Part shown: in pieces, positions 23,289 through 35,400 of the stretch
Layout of the letters: every line of letters starts with the position of its first letter
Numbering within the stretch: the stretch's first letter is position 1
DNA from: Marisa cornuarietis
Lineage: Eukaryota; Mollusca; Gastropoda; Architaenioglossa; Ampullariidae
Reading direction: 5' to 3'
DNA: 64,000 nucleotides
Assembly: GCA_004794655.1 (NCBI GenBank)
Contig: SMMW01000646.1
Coordinates: forward strand, 372,001 to 436,000
Notes under the pieces: model-generated
Databases searched by the model: none
What the model saw: only the letters and a program-made list of their open reading frames with translations
What the model was told of the DNA's origin: nothing
Position numbers and translations under genes: made by a program

Positions 23289-24738
23289 CTTATAGTCGGT
23301 GAACATGTCTAAATATGGTATGAGGTGAGCATAATTTCTTTTTACCTCAAGCCTTTATTATTTTGTAGCTAACCCCAATCCGGCCACTAAAAACAGAAAA
23401 CATCTTTTACATGTACAGCCATCTTCTGTACCCATCATCTCTGGGCATTTTTAAAAACGCAATGTACTACTGCTCTGCTCTGATAAATTACAAACAACAT
23501 GTGTCCCCACATTATAACCTGTAGGATGGCATTTTACATTGTCATTTCATTGGTAGAAGCTTTACTCCATAACAAAATCAGGAACACAAGTAAATAATAG
23601 AAATAGAGAGCAAGTTTCCTTCACTAAAGACTACAGAAGCTATGTCTGAATAAACACTGGAAATGGAAACACACCAAATCCTTTTTCACTCAGATACCAT
23701 TACAATTATCCCCTCAAACAAAATGTATGTGCAGACACATATCTAAAGCAAGAAGGTAATATCCACTCCATGAAACTGAACTGTCCAGATTGTGTGTTAT
23801 CACTTTAGGTCACACACCCCATTGACACAATTGAGGATCTTTATGGGATTGCTTAACATAGCAGTATGTATCTGTACAGTTTCCATGTCATTAGTTTGCT
23901 CTTAAAACAGTCATAGCTCAGCATAAATAAGTATAAACTGAAGGAAGAGTAACTGCTTGAGTCAAAACATAAAACAATTATTTTCTTATCATCATCATCT
24001 TTTCTGACAAAAACCTTTCTGATGGCACTCAAATAAAATCACACTCAAAAACTACATTCATTACAAAAACTGGAGAACCCAGCACGTAACTTATCAGTCT
24101 GAGTTGATGAAATGCTTGTTGTGACATACAAAGATCAATATGTTAAATGATCACTGTCATCTTCAATTTGCACTGTCCTTTCACAACCGCCAAGTCGCAC
24201 ATTTAGCCTCACATTCTAAATCCCATAATTTTTCGTTAAGAACGTTTTATGACTGATCACCGTATTCTAACATATATTACAGTGATTTTACTGTTGGAAC
24301 ATGTCCAATATCATGCACAAGATACATAGTGTCACTAAAGATAATATACTCAAAACATTATTGGCCTTTGGAGATCCTTAAACTCTTGATGATGGTATTA
24401 TTATATCAAAATATCAGCAGAACAAATCTTCCTAACCAAGGCCAGCAGCGAAGGGCCCATTCAACCTATGTCTTGGTAGACGTAACTAGCAAAACGGGAT
24501 TGAGTTGTGAAAATCACATGATGGCATGGGACTACTTCATCCAGTCAATACCCTAAACAAAACCCTAAACCCTTATGTCATTCCTATTCCATAGCACTAC
24601 TCAGTAATTTCTGTTAGGCTTTGATACCCACTTTCACACTGGTTGAATTCTCAAAAGAATCTATATGATCAAGCATATCGGGTAATGTTCTCACTTCTCC
24701 ATACACATTGAAAACTTTCACTTCCTGCATATATACAG

Positions 24739-25840
24739 GTGGATCAATTTGATAAGATGATTGCTCCTATACTGTTGTATGGTTGTGATGCATGGGGTTT
24801 TGATTCTTATAATCTGGCTCAAATATTACAATTGCATTATCAGAACTATATGTATGTTTTTAGACTAAGAACAAACACAACCAGCTTAACGGTACTTGAT
24901 GAGTTAGGTAGATTTTTACTAGATGTTATGATTTGGGTATAAAGTGGTTAACACTTTTAATGTACATAAGTTTTCTAGTATTTCTCATTGGTTTACCTAC
25001 AAACTATATGTAAATAATGGAATCCATCTAGATTTATGTTAGTGAAATTAAATATTTACTGAATAGTTTAAGGCTGCAAGAGTTTGGGACCAACAGGAGG
25101 ATCTGAAAATGGTTTAAGCATAAGATTAGAAGATGTTTGATATGCATATACAAAAATGGTTCTAAAATATATATATATATATCGAAACGAAATAATCTAT
25201 AAAGATCTTTCTTCTGTGAAACTACATAACTTACAAAGTGTGTGTAACACATTTTAAGTTTAGAACCTTTAAAAAATAATCTTCTAGTCCAGACTGTGCA
25301 TTTTTGCAACACACCAAGATTACAATGACACTGTATTAAATGTAAAACTTGTGATATTGGAAACAAATTTCACCACATTCTAAGTAATTACTTCAAGAAT
25401 AAAAGAAAAAGATTAAGTCCTAAATTGTACCTTAAACATCCAAATGCAGATAAATTTAAGTCTTTTGGGTTCCACAAAAAAGTATGTATTGAGAAAACTT
25501 ATCCAGTTTATAAAGAATATTTGTGATAGCTCTGATAAATAATGTTACTGGTTTCAGTCATGTAAATGCTGTACAAAAATTATTAACATCTTTGCCATTA
25601 CAGGCAGACACTTCTGCAATCCCTCGTGATGACAAGAAAATTTGTCCAGCTCCCATCGGGCCCCCGGTTTTATATAACTGCATGCAAGACCAACAGACTG
25701 AGGCTGTCCTTTGTTGTTTCGGTCATGTGTCTTTTAAACGGTGCTGAGTGCGAATGAGTGAAATGTGAATGTCTGTCTGGTTATCAAACTGCCCCCAAAT
25801 TGCCCTCCGGGACAAATAAAGTATTATCTTATCTTATAAT
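24739..25840 (+). mobile_element. Truncated LINE: reverse transcriptase C-terminal part and 3' tail
   Basis: The open frame at 24739 contains FDKMIAPILLYGCDAWGF and TVLDELGRFLLDVMI, which are typical of the region after the catalytic core in non-LTR retrotransposon ORF2. Further on another frame reads KFHHILSNYFKNKRKRLSP, LYLKHPNADKFKSFGFH and then a stop near 25529, matching the extreme C-terminus of the same ORF2 type. Frames change and are interrupted by stops, so it is dead. The tail near 25790-25840 has CCCTCCGGGACAAATAAAG followed by CTTAT repeats, as in LINE 3' ends. The 5' part including the catalytic core is missing, as usual for 5'-truncated insertions. Confidence 0.75.
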
Positions 25841-25849
25841 TAGTGTTAT

Positions 25850-25995
25850 TATTTAATTTTACTTTTTTCCATTAAACACTGTCCTTTATTTACTTTTATT
25901 CATCCTCCATTTGAAGTCATTGTATGGATGAACTGCTATTTGTGTATAATGTCAATTTCCCCATACCCCTTAAGGGGTGAATGAATAAAATGCTT
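25850..25995 (+). repeat. Short LINE 3'-end remnant
   Basis: The stretch ends in AAGGGGTGAATGAATAAAATG. The same GGGTGAATGAATAAA end occurs on the minus strand near 33970-33990, at the end of another LINE fragment. Only the untranslated tail seems to be present. Confidence 0.4.
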
Positions 25996-26299
25996 GATGT
26001 CTAAAAATGAATGGATCTACCTCTGCTGGCCAGAGTAAGGCAAATTTGTTCCCTTATCAGCTATATGTATTTGCCATACTTCATACACTTTTAACAGTGT
26101 AATCTGTACACTTTCAACATTTATGTTAAGTTTGACAACTGATTCTCTCCTCCTCTAGCACACACATATACACAGAGTCACACACATGTAGGCCTACATG
26201 TATTCTGCAAAACTGTATCACCGACGATGCGGAAATACCAACCCTGAAACCCCGGGTTGTATGAGCACAGATCACTTGATATATATATATATATAATAT
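25996..26299. other. Non-coding spacer
   Basis: AT-rich sequence with a short (AT)n tract at 26279-26292. No gene or named repeat was recognised. Confidence 0.4.
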
Positions 26300-27002
26300 A
26301 ATCAGGTATGGAATATCTTAATGTGGTCTTGAACAAGGTATAACATTCTCACCGTAATACTCTTTGGTTCGTTACACCAAAAACGATAACAAAAGTGGTT
26401 GCAGTATTCTAGTAATCAATCTGAAGTGTCAAGACTGGCAAGGATTTATAGCCCTCATGATTGTTCACTAACAAGTATTATTATGATATTAAAAGAATTG
26501 GTATTCCTGATGAATTAAGTGTATTCTATAATGGCTATACTTGAATAAATCGATAATAACCAAGTGTTTATCGCGTGTCGTCCGAGCACATATCCTCTTC
26601 CTGTCAGTGTTTTTGATATAAAACGTACACAGACAGGGGCAGGTCACCATAACCAATCTCCATTCATTGACAAAATATTTATCAAGATTAAATAGTTCAT
26701 TAAATTAGAATAGTTTCTGAATCTGTCTACTATACGAATGATTTACACAAACCTCAATGTGTACCACAAATCCACAAGTTAGGCTGTTTGCACCTGTTCT
26801 CGCTATTTAATGTTGACCACCATCACTGATCATGTGACTTATGACGTAAGAGAAAGACGAGTTAGACAAATTTAGTTTTAAGCTGAGAAGGAAAATGTTT
26901 TAAATTAAAGTTATTGTCAAAATCTAAATATGTTTCAAGCAATCGTAGACTATAAACATTTCTGTATGACAGAGTTGGCAATGTGATTGTCATGATTACA
27001 AA
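26300..27002. promoter_or_regulatory. Candidate promoter region between the ligase and NOB1
   Basis: The NOB1 start codon is at 27003. Upstream, CpG dinucleotides become more frequent (for example around 26560-26610). A CATGTGAC E-box-like site (26831-26838) and TGACGTAA, a CRE/ATF-like site (26842-26849), lie about 155 bases before the ATG. On the minus strand a good splice donor, GTGAGA, follows the exon-like end ATTACG at about 26353. A non-coding first exon of the ligase could therefore start here, making the region a shared bidirectional promoter. That link is inference. Confidence 0.4.
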
Positions 27003-29412
27003 ATGGCTGCCCCCTGTGCAACGCACGTTATCGTCGATGCTGGCGGATTTATCAAGAATGCTCCTATATGGGTAAAAAAAATGAGTTAAATATCTTTTTC
27101 CACAGTACTATATCTTGTCTCTCTCTAATAGCTTCCTACTAAAATGAGTTAAATATATAAATTTTAAATGCCACTATTTTCATGTAAATAAAGTTTTTAA
27201 TCGGAGGTTTCAGTGAACATTTTGCTGTTAAATATTTACGACAAAGGTGTGACAAAGACTGACATTAGCCAAGCAGTCATTAGAGATCATTTGTTTATAT
27301 AGACCTCCTCCATCTAAAAGGAATCAGCTTTCAGATTCTCTGTTTCATGAGGAGATTGCCATGCTGCTGGACAGTTTACTTACAAAGGAGAAGTTTCTTA
27401 TTTTGGGGGATGTAAATTTTGATTTTGATAGACCTCAAGATAGTGATGTGAAGCGGTTGATTGAGGCTTTAGATAGCCGTGGTCTTTGTCAGCTGATTGA
27501 AAAACCAACTCATAGACTTGGACACATTCTTGACTGGGTTGTCACTCGTGCGCTATCAGGGTCTCTGGTCAAGTCAGCTGTTGTAGAGGATTTTTTGATT
27601 TCAGACCATTTTGTGCAGTCCTTGGTGACTGATCTCTCTCGACCAAGGCGTAAAAAGATATCTGTTTTGTGTAGAAATTTGAAGAAGATTGACCTGAACA
27701 CTTTCAGAGAAGACCTGCTTCAGTCAAAGTTGTTATTAGATCTCCCACAGATGTTAATGAGTTAGCAGAGTTATATAATCAGACTTTATTAGAGCTGCTT
27801 GATAAGCATGCTCCTGCAGTTAGCAAAATTGTTGTAGACAGACCAGATTGTGCGTGGTTTTGTGAGGGGGTGAGTGAAGCCAAGAAACAAAGATAGTTGG
27901 CAGAAAAAAGATGGAGGAAGACCAAACTTGAGATTGACAGACAGCTGTATAAGTTAGCCAGAAATAAATATGTGTGCTGTAAAACAGGCTAAATCGTTTC
28001 TTACTTATGGCTGCCTAGATAAATTTCAGTTAGCATATCGTCATGGCTTCAGCACAGAAACTGCTCTTCTTCGTGTGACCAATGACATTCTTTGTAGTGT
28101 CAACTCTGGCAATTTAGTGCTGTTGGTATTACTCAACCTGAGTAGTGCATTTGACACCATCAACCACCGCCTGCTACTCCTGAGACTGTCAGAGGCTGGT
28201 ATCCAGGGCGCTGCGCTGCAGTATATTGCCTCCTATCTTGCCGATAGATCTCAGAGAGTGATTGTCGGCTCTGCAAGCTCTGAGGCAGTTCCTCTGGTGT
28301 GTGGCGTGCCACAGGGATTCGTTCTGGGTCCATTATTATTTTCGGTGTATACTTTGCAGCTTGGACGGGTCATTGAACGCTTTCAGATGGGACGTCAGCT
28401 CTTTGTGGATGATACACAGATTCTGAACAGTTTTCCCCCCGACTCAGCAGTGGCTAGGAATGCGTTTTAACGACTTGAATCTTGTTGTGTTGCGGTGAAG
28501 GTGTGGATGACCAGGAATCGTCTTTAACTCAACGACGACAAGACAGAAGTGTTACTGTGCGGCCCCAGGGCCAGAAGGGAGCAGATTGGCATTAGTGATG
28601 TGCAGGTCGGTGATGCCTCCATAGCCTTTGCTGACTGTGTACGGGATCTAGGGCTCTTTAATTATTGATGCAGAGCTCTCCATGTGTAACCATGTAAGTT
28701 CTGTTGTGGCAAAGTCGTACTACTTTTTGAGGACTTTAGATAGACTACGGCCCATGCTAACTCAAGCTGCTGCCAACTCGCTGTGGGTACCATCATACCC
28801 AGACTAGACTACTGCAATAGTGCATTGTGGGGTATACCTGCTACGCAGTTGGATCGACCCAAAGAGTTCAGAACACAGCCGCCAGGATTGTCACCCGTGC
28901 AAAGTCGTCCACTGAGCACATCACCCCTATCCTACGGAGCCTTCACTGGCTCCCAGTGAACAAGCGCATTGATCGCAAAGTGCTTTCAATTGCACAGTCC
29001 TGCATGTTTAAAACTGCTCCTGACTATTTGCAAGAGGTAGTTCCTCCTTACCAGCCGTCATGTGGTCTGCGCTCTGGGTCCCAGTTATGCTTCTGTCTCC
29101 CTGCAGTGGAAGACACAAACAAGAAGCGCACTGGAGCCAGGGCCTTCAAAAACGCGGCACCTAAATTGTGGAGTGCTGTGCCATCGTCACTGTCCACCAT
29201 CACCTCACCAACAACGTTTCGAAAAAGACTGAAGACCCATCTGTTTATTTAAGACGGACTTAAACAACCAAGCAGCACTTCTGTCTTTATTTTTTACTTT
29301 CCTGGTGTTTTATCTATTTATTTACTTAATTTTTTTTCTTATTTTTTATTTATTTTGTTTTTGCTGCGCAATGAGCATTCTTCTGAATGGATACCTGCGC
29401 ATTACAAATGGA

Positions 29413-29453
<41 letters not shown>

Positions 29454-32400
29454 ATATGTAGTAGGAATTAAAAATGCAAGCTAGTTTGGGCTTTTACCAT
29501 TGACACCCGCATCCTTGTACTTAATAAAGGAAATAATGTAGTTACAACTTTACTTAAGGAAGACTTAAGATGGCATGACACTTGAGACTTGGTTTGGGTT
29601 ACGTTTTTCTGGTTTTAGAATATGTTATGTTATGACATCCATAACAACATGAGGTCAGTGTGTCGTGAGCCATCTGACGAGGGCCGGTCATTTTGTCACT
29701 ACCATTTCGTCCCACACCAAAAGTCAATTCGTCACACGTATGTCCATTTCGTCACACATATGGTCCATTTCGTCACAAGACAGAAAAGTCAAATCGTCAC
29801 AAGCCCAATCAGCGAAGTCTCTGCATATAATAATAATAAGCAAAAAATAAAAGTCAAAATACAAGTTCATAACACAATAATGACAAAATCTTGAATGTAA
29901 AAGATTGCTTAAAAGAGAAATATCACACGTATTTGCCAATGTAAGATTCGTTCTTGGCGTGCATATTGCCAACCAACAATTTTGTTCAGTAACATGGTGG
30001 CTACAATTATTCGCATGGCTCTGTTTAACATAAGCAGCTGAGCTTGCGTATCTATATTGGGTACAGCTTTGATATAGGGTAACTCGCGACGGCCATAACG
30101 TGTTGTCTGCTCCCTCCGCTCAATTGCCCAAATGTCCCTAATAAACTAAACCTAACCCTAACCCTAACCCCAAACCTCTGACAAAATAACATAGACCGGC
30201 CTATGACATAGCATCTTACCCCATATCAAGGTTCTGCCATATATTGTTCGAACAACGTATAGCTCTTTTAATAATGTTTGACGTTAATAGCTACTTGATA
30301 CATTGGTGCTCGATTCGCCTTTTGGGCTTGTGACAATTTGACTTTTCTGTCTTGTGACGAAATGGACCATATGTGTGACGAAATGGACATACATGTGACG
30401 AATTGACTTTTGTTGTGGGACAAAATGGTAGTGATGAAATGGTCGTATGACGAGTTGACCTATGACCCATCTGACAGACAGCCCAGCAGTGTCAGCTGCT
30501 TTGCTTCATGTCCTCCGCCCCAATTCTTCTCTCTTGCATATGGCACCTTTTCACGTTGTTATCGTTCGCTTATTTTTGGTTATGCTTGGAGGCCAGCTCT
30601 GAAGATGAAACTGGCAGACATCAGCAGAGCGTCCCCAAGTCCATACAGCTTGATGTCGAGGGGTATCTGCGACGGTTAGATCTCCGCCCTCAGTTCATGG
30701 AGGAGCTTACAGTCCTGTGGGATATACTCTGTGGTTTCCTCTCAGGAACTCATTGGGGATGAAACCAGATATAGCTTCTGGTAGAGATGGTGCTTTAGTG
30801 TGTTGTACACAGTTCTAAGGAGAAAAATTATCACCTCATCCAATCTGGACAGATGGTGGTAGCTGTTTGGTGGCTGAGGTGATGTGCAAAGCCTTGGTGA
30901 TGATCTACATCTCTTTAACACTGATCTTGTTTTCATCCTGCCTGTCTTCAACCCCAAGTTTTGCCATTATGTCAGCCTGCACATTGCCTTCAATACCAGT
31001 GGTATAACCACAATGTGAGGCTATCAACTGCAGTAAAATTTTAGGCAATTAATATTTTTCAGTGCTGCTGTCAGGTTAGGTAGCTGGTTATTGTTAGCAG
31101 CTTGCAGCACAGACAGGACACCCACCACCTGTGAGTCTAAGCTTAATCTGCTGCAGACACTGTTCACTGCTGCAGACCTTCAACTCTGATTGCATTTAGT
31201 GCAGTGAAAGCCTGTTGGTATGGCTACCATCTGCCTTGTTCATCAGGGTACTGAATGTATACCCCAGCTCCTCCATTTTATATGGGACCGCCAATGACCC
31301 ATTCTTGAGGGTACTTCTGTTCTGGTATGGTAAGTGCCAGGATTTTCTTGCTTGTATCGCTGTATTCGTCCTTAGCTGCGAAATGAGGAAGTATGGTGCA
31401 GATGACAAAGCAGTTGTCAGTCACTTCCCAGCGAGATGGATTGCTCTAAAGTACATGATTCTCAACTTCTGCAGACAGTCGTTTCCAATATTGTTGCTGT
31501 AGTGTCTGTTCCTCTTATGAAGCTTGATCTATTGAACCTTCCTGAGAAAGTTGTCTTTGTCTGGCACTCATTATATGGCCTGTGCTGTGATTGTACTTGA
31601 TGGCTTGTAGAAGTACCTTGCACTCTCTTCTCCTGCTAAGAGCTGGGGTGAGGGGATTGCTGTTATCTGCTTAGTCCTTTCTGTTGGTGATTTTCTCATA
31701 GCTCCAGTGAGTATTTTCAGTGCTTGGTTCTGGACTTTTTTCCCAGGTCTGTTGGAGTGTCTTTGCTAGTCTGGTTTTTGTTACTAATCTGTCCTTTAGT
31801 TCTTGGGATGCAAGCTTTATTGAAATTTTTTAAAATTAAAACAGTGTCTCATCTTTATTTAGGGTTTATTGCTGTGATGTTTCAACTAATTTGTGTCCCA
31901 TTCAAAGAGTGATTAATGTTGATAATAGTGATAACATTATTTTGTTGTGTGACACAGTCGTCCTAGCTTAGGGTTTGGTTTGTGCAATTTAGATTTTTTT
32001 GTAGTTTTTATCTGTGCATATGTTTAGATGAAAACTTTGAAATTTGTTTTTTAACAGGAAATTGGCGAGAATGTTTATACTGTACCAGAAGTGGTACATG
32101 AAAGCTGTGACAAAGCTACTCGACAGAGGTTAAAAGTGATTCCGTTTCACCTCAACTTCAAACAGCCTTCATCAGAGGCAATAGCAGTTGGTGGGTTTTC
32201 TGCTATTATTCTTGTCAGTATCTTCACAGTTTAAAAGTGAATTTTAAGTTTGTAGAGCACCCTGATCCCATCAGACAGTTCAAGCTACTGGTAAGCTGCT
32301 GAGGTTCATCTGAAAGCAGGAGGTCTTAATCAGCTGCTGACTGGAGTTTGGATGGAAGCAAGACGAAGGTAAACAGGAGCGCGTAGCTGGAGATATAGCG

Positions 32401-35400
32401 GAGATAGTCCAGTTTGTCATCCAATGAAGTGATTGTCAGTCAGTGAAGTCAACTCAGCAGGGCCTTGACATGATCAGTCTACTGTGCACAGAGCACCAGA
32501 TGAGTTGCAGCGCTCTGAATGTGTTGAAGGGTATGGAGTGTGGCAACAGGGAGGCCAGCAAAGAGAGCATTGAAAGAACCTAAGTGTGAGAGAAGGGAGA
32601 CAACTAGCTTGATAGTGATGCCAGTCGTCATGACTTTGATGGATTTTTGTTTTTTAGCTCTAAGATCCTAAGTTCATTATCCTAGGTTAGGATGTGACAA
32701 TAGAAATTTCATGAATGTGTTATGTCACGGTTTTTCACTGTCATTTATTCTTAGGTGTTCTTTGATTCCTGAGAAATACCTGTATGTTTTGTATTCTCCA
32801 TGATGGATTTGTGTGATAATACTGGGTGTGACTCTAAAAAAAAGAATTTTTTTAATTTTGCAGTTAGCGATTTTGCCAAGAAGACAGGTGACTACCAGAA
32901 TCTTTCTGCAACAGATATCAAAGTGATTGCCCTGACATACATGCTAGAGAAGGAGCATGTTGGAACAGACCACATTAAGAAAGAACCTGTGAGGAAGGTG
33001 AATAGCTTAAATCTTAATTATCATTTCCTCCCAGCACCCTCAAATAGTTTATTTCTGGTCACTATTTTATTATTCCTTGCCTTATTGACCTTGTCATTCA
33101 TGTTCCTTTCATACAGCACATCCTGTTTGTTTACAATCAGAGAAATGTCTCACCAGATATTGAACAAATAGCTGAGAAAGAACTATAAGTCCTCTGCCTT
33201 CTTGACATGTCAGAAATAGAATTTATTGCATCAGGTTATTTTTTTTTTTTTGGAAAGTGGGGGAGGTGGTCTTGTAACTAATGTATGTGTTCCATTTCGG
33301 ATAAATACTTTTCTAGATAGAAAATAAATGTGTCTCAAATCAATGTTATATAAATTTTATGATCATCTTAAGATTAACTGTCATTGTTATGTCATATGCA
33401 ACTTTAAGAAACAGATTTTGTTGAACATTTAATACTTATTTGTTTGGGTGTTTTTTTTTCAAGAGTGTGGAATATTCATTTGGAACCAGTCAATCAAATG
33501 CAAGAACAAACATAGCTGGATTCTATTTGGGTTCCAGTTCTGAAGTAAGTATCATGGTGGTCACATTTTGCTTTATCAGAGAGAAGTTTGCAGCTGTAAA
33601 AATGTCTGTGAAGGGAAACTTCCCCCCCCCTCCTCTTTCTATTTTCTTATTTCTAGCAATAGACTGTTTTCAGAAATACATAATGGGAAAGAGAAAAGTG
33701 TGGATAAATGAAACAGCTCTTTGAATATGAGAAAGTCTTAATTTATATTAGGATACAAGACAGGTGACTGGCAGGAAAGTGCAGAGATTTCATCTATAAG
33801 TCTGCCAGTTGTTCTGAGCATAATTGTTTTGTGGTTGTAATTTGGTAACGCAAAGTTGTGCTATTTATGTAATGTCAGGAAACTGATGTTTTTCTACTTA
33901 AGTTTATACAAGATGAAAGCTAGTGAAATGTGGAAACTGCTTTCTTAAATCCTCATGAATATAAATTTATTTATTCATTCACCCCTCGAATGGTAGCAGT
34001 TGATGAACAGTTTTGATGGTCTGCTGGGACTGGTCGTGGAAACAGCTTCATAGATGCAGCGATTGATAACTTGCCACTTAGGCCTATCTGGGATAGTGGT
34101 TAGCAGGTCCAACATGGATAATCCATACGTCAGTGGTTTTATATTGCCTGTACAGGATGTAGAGCATCCTCCTAAGCCTCTTGCTCTCAAATGTCTGGAT
34201 TCTTCTCTCCCTGTCAGTGAGCAGATTCCATGTTTACAAGGGACTTGTTAGCTCTGTACTAAAAACCAAACCTGATGGTGCTGCTGTGTCAGATTTTGTC
34301 CACATTCCATAGCCTCTTGTTCCAGACTCTGTAAAGTCAATGAAGTTGCAGAAGAGATCCCATTGATGCTGTCATATGCAAACTTTGCAGTGGCTTTGGA
34401 TGAGAAAAAAATACTAATTAAATTAATATCAACATAAAGTGTCAGCAAACAATGATTAATATACTTTGCAGATATACATTAAGGTACATCAGAATCATAC
34501 TTTCCTCCTTAATGACAGAAGTCTAGTATACAGTCTTTTTGTAAGCCACCATTTCAAACCCCCCTCCATCAGGAGCTCCATCCTGAAATGGAAACAGACA
34601 CAACAGTTTCTCCTGGCAGCTGTCCTGGAAGCCTAGAAAGATCCCACACACCAGTATATGATGAAGTGCAAAACACAAAGAAAAACTTGACAGGAAGAGT
34701 TCTTAATATCTAACAGTTGCTTAATTTTCAACTTTACGACATTACCCATCAAAATATACCCATTTTATGATTTACGTTCAGTTTTTGCATCAAAGTGAAC
34801 AATAATTTTTATATGCAAACTGACTAAATTATGGAGAGAAAAAAGACTTGGACTCAAAACAACTAAAAAAACTCAGACTTAGAGTCAAAGATTAAAAAAA
34901 TACTCAAAAGGCTTGCTGACTGACTTCAGCAGGTTTTCAAGTGAATGGATTATGCTCGTCTAACAAGTCTGGCTGGGGCTTAATACAAGGGAAGCCATCA
35001 CTCACCATCTGCCCATGTTTCCTGTTTCTCATTCCCTTCCCATCTGACTTTTTTTTCAGGTCCTAGATATTTACTGCATTTTTAATACGCCTGTGGCTGT
35101 CTTGGCCTGCCAGACCTGAAATTATTTCACTGGGTGAACATCATAGTTAAACAGAAATTGTATAGTAATGCACACGTTTTTAACTCCTAGGTGTCTGAAA
35201 ATACAACAGAAGAGGAGTATACAAACTGCAAGGGAAAAGATGCCTTGAACATTGAGAATATGTCAGAAGTTAAAAGCAATATTGGAGATATAAATGGTTT
35301 GGAGATTCAGAGTGCATTGGAAGAGGAAAACCCAGACAGTGGTGAAAGGGAAGGCCAAATCATTCCAACCAGACCAGAGCAAGAAGCAAACAGTGAAATA

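Larger units (their letters stand above)
20621..24738. other. Repeat-rich spacer upstream of the ligase
   Basis: About 4 kb without a coding exon that I can support; it is either intron between a non-coding first exon and the start-codon exon of the ligase, or intergenic. It contains a 176-bp hAT miniature element (23113-23288) and two stretches of a dispersed family marked by ACATTTATnTAGCnC-like starts after GAT or AAT runs (near 21555-21650 and 22690-22830). The rest is AT-rich and unremarkable. Confidence 0.5.

Noticed and set aside
29685..29805. Regularly spaced TTCGTCAC units considered as a CRISPR-like or satellite array
   Set aside because: The units are degenerate and unevenly spaced (13-24 bases), and the whole set recurs inverted at 30325-30466 with a target duplication outside. 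That is a transposon arm.
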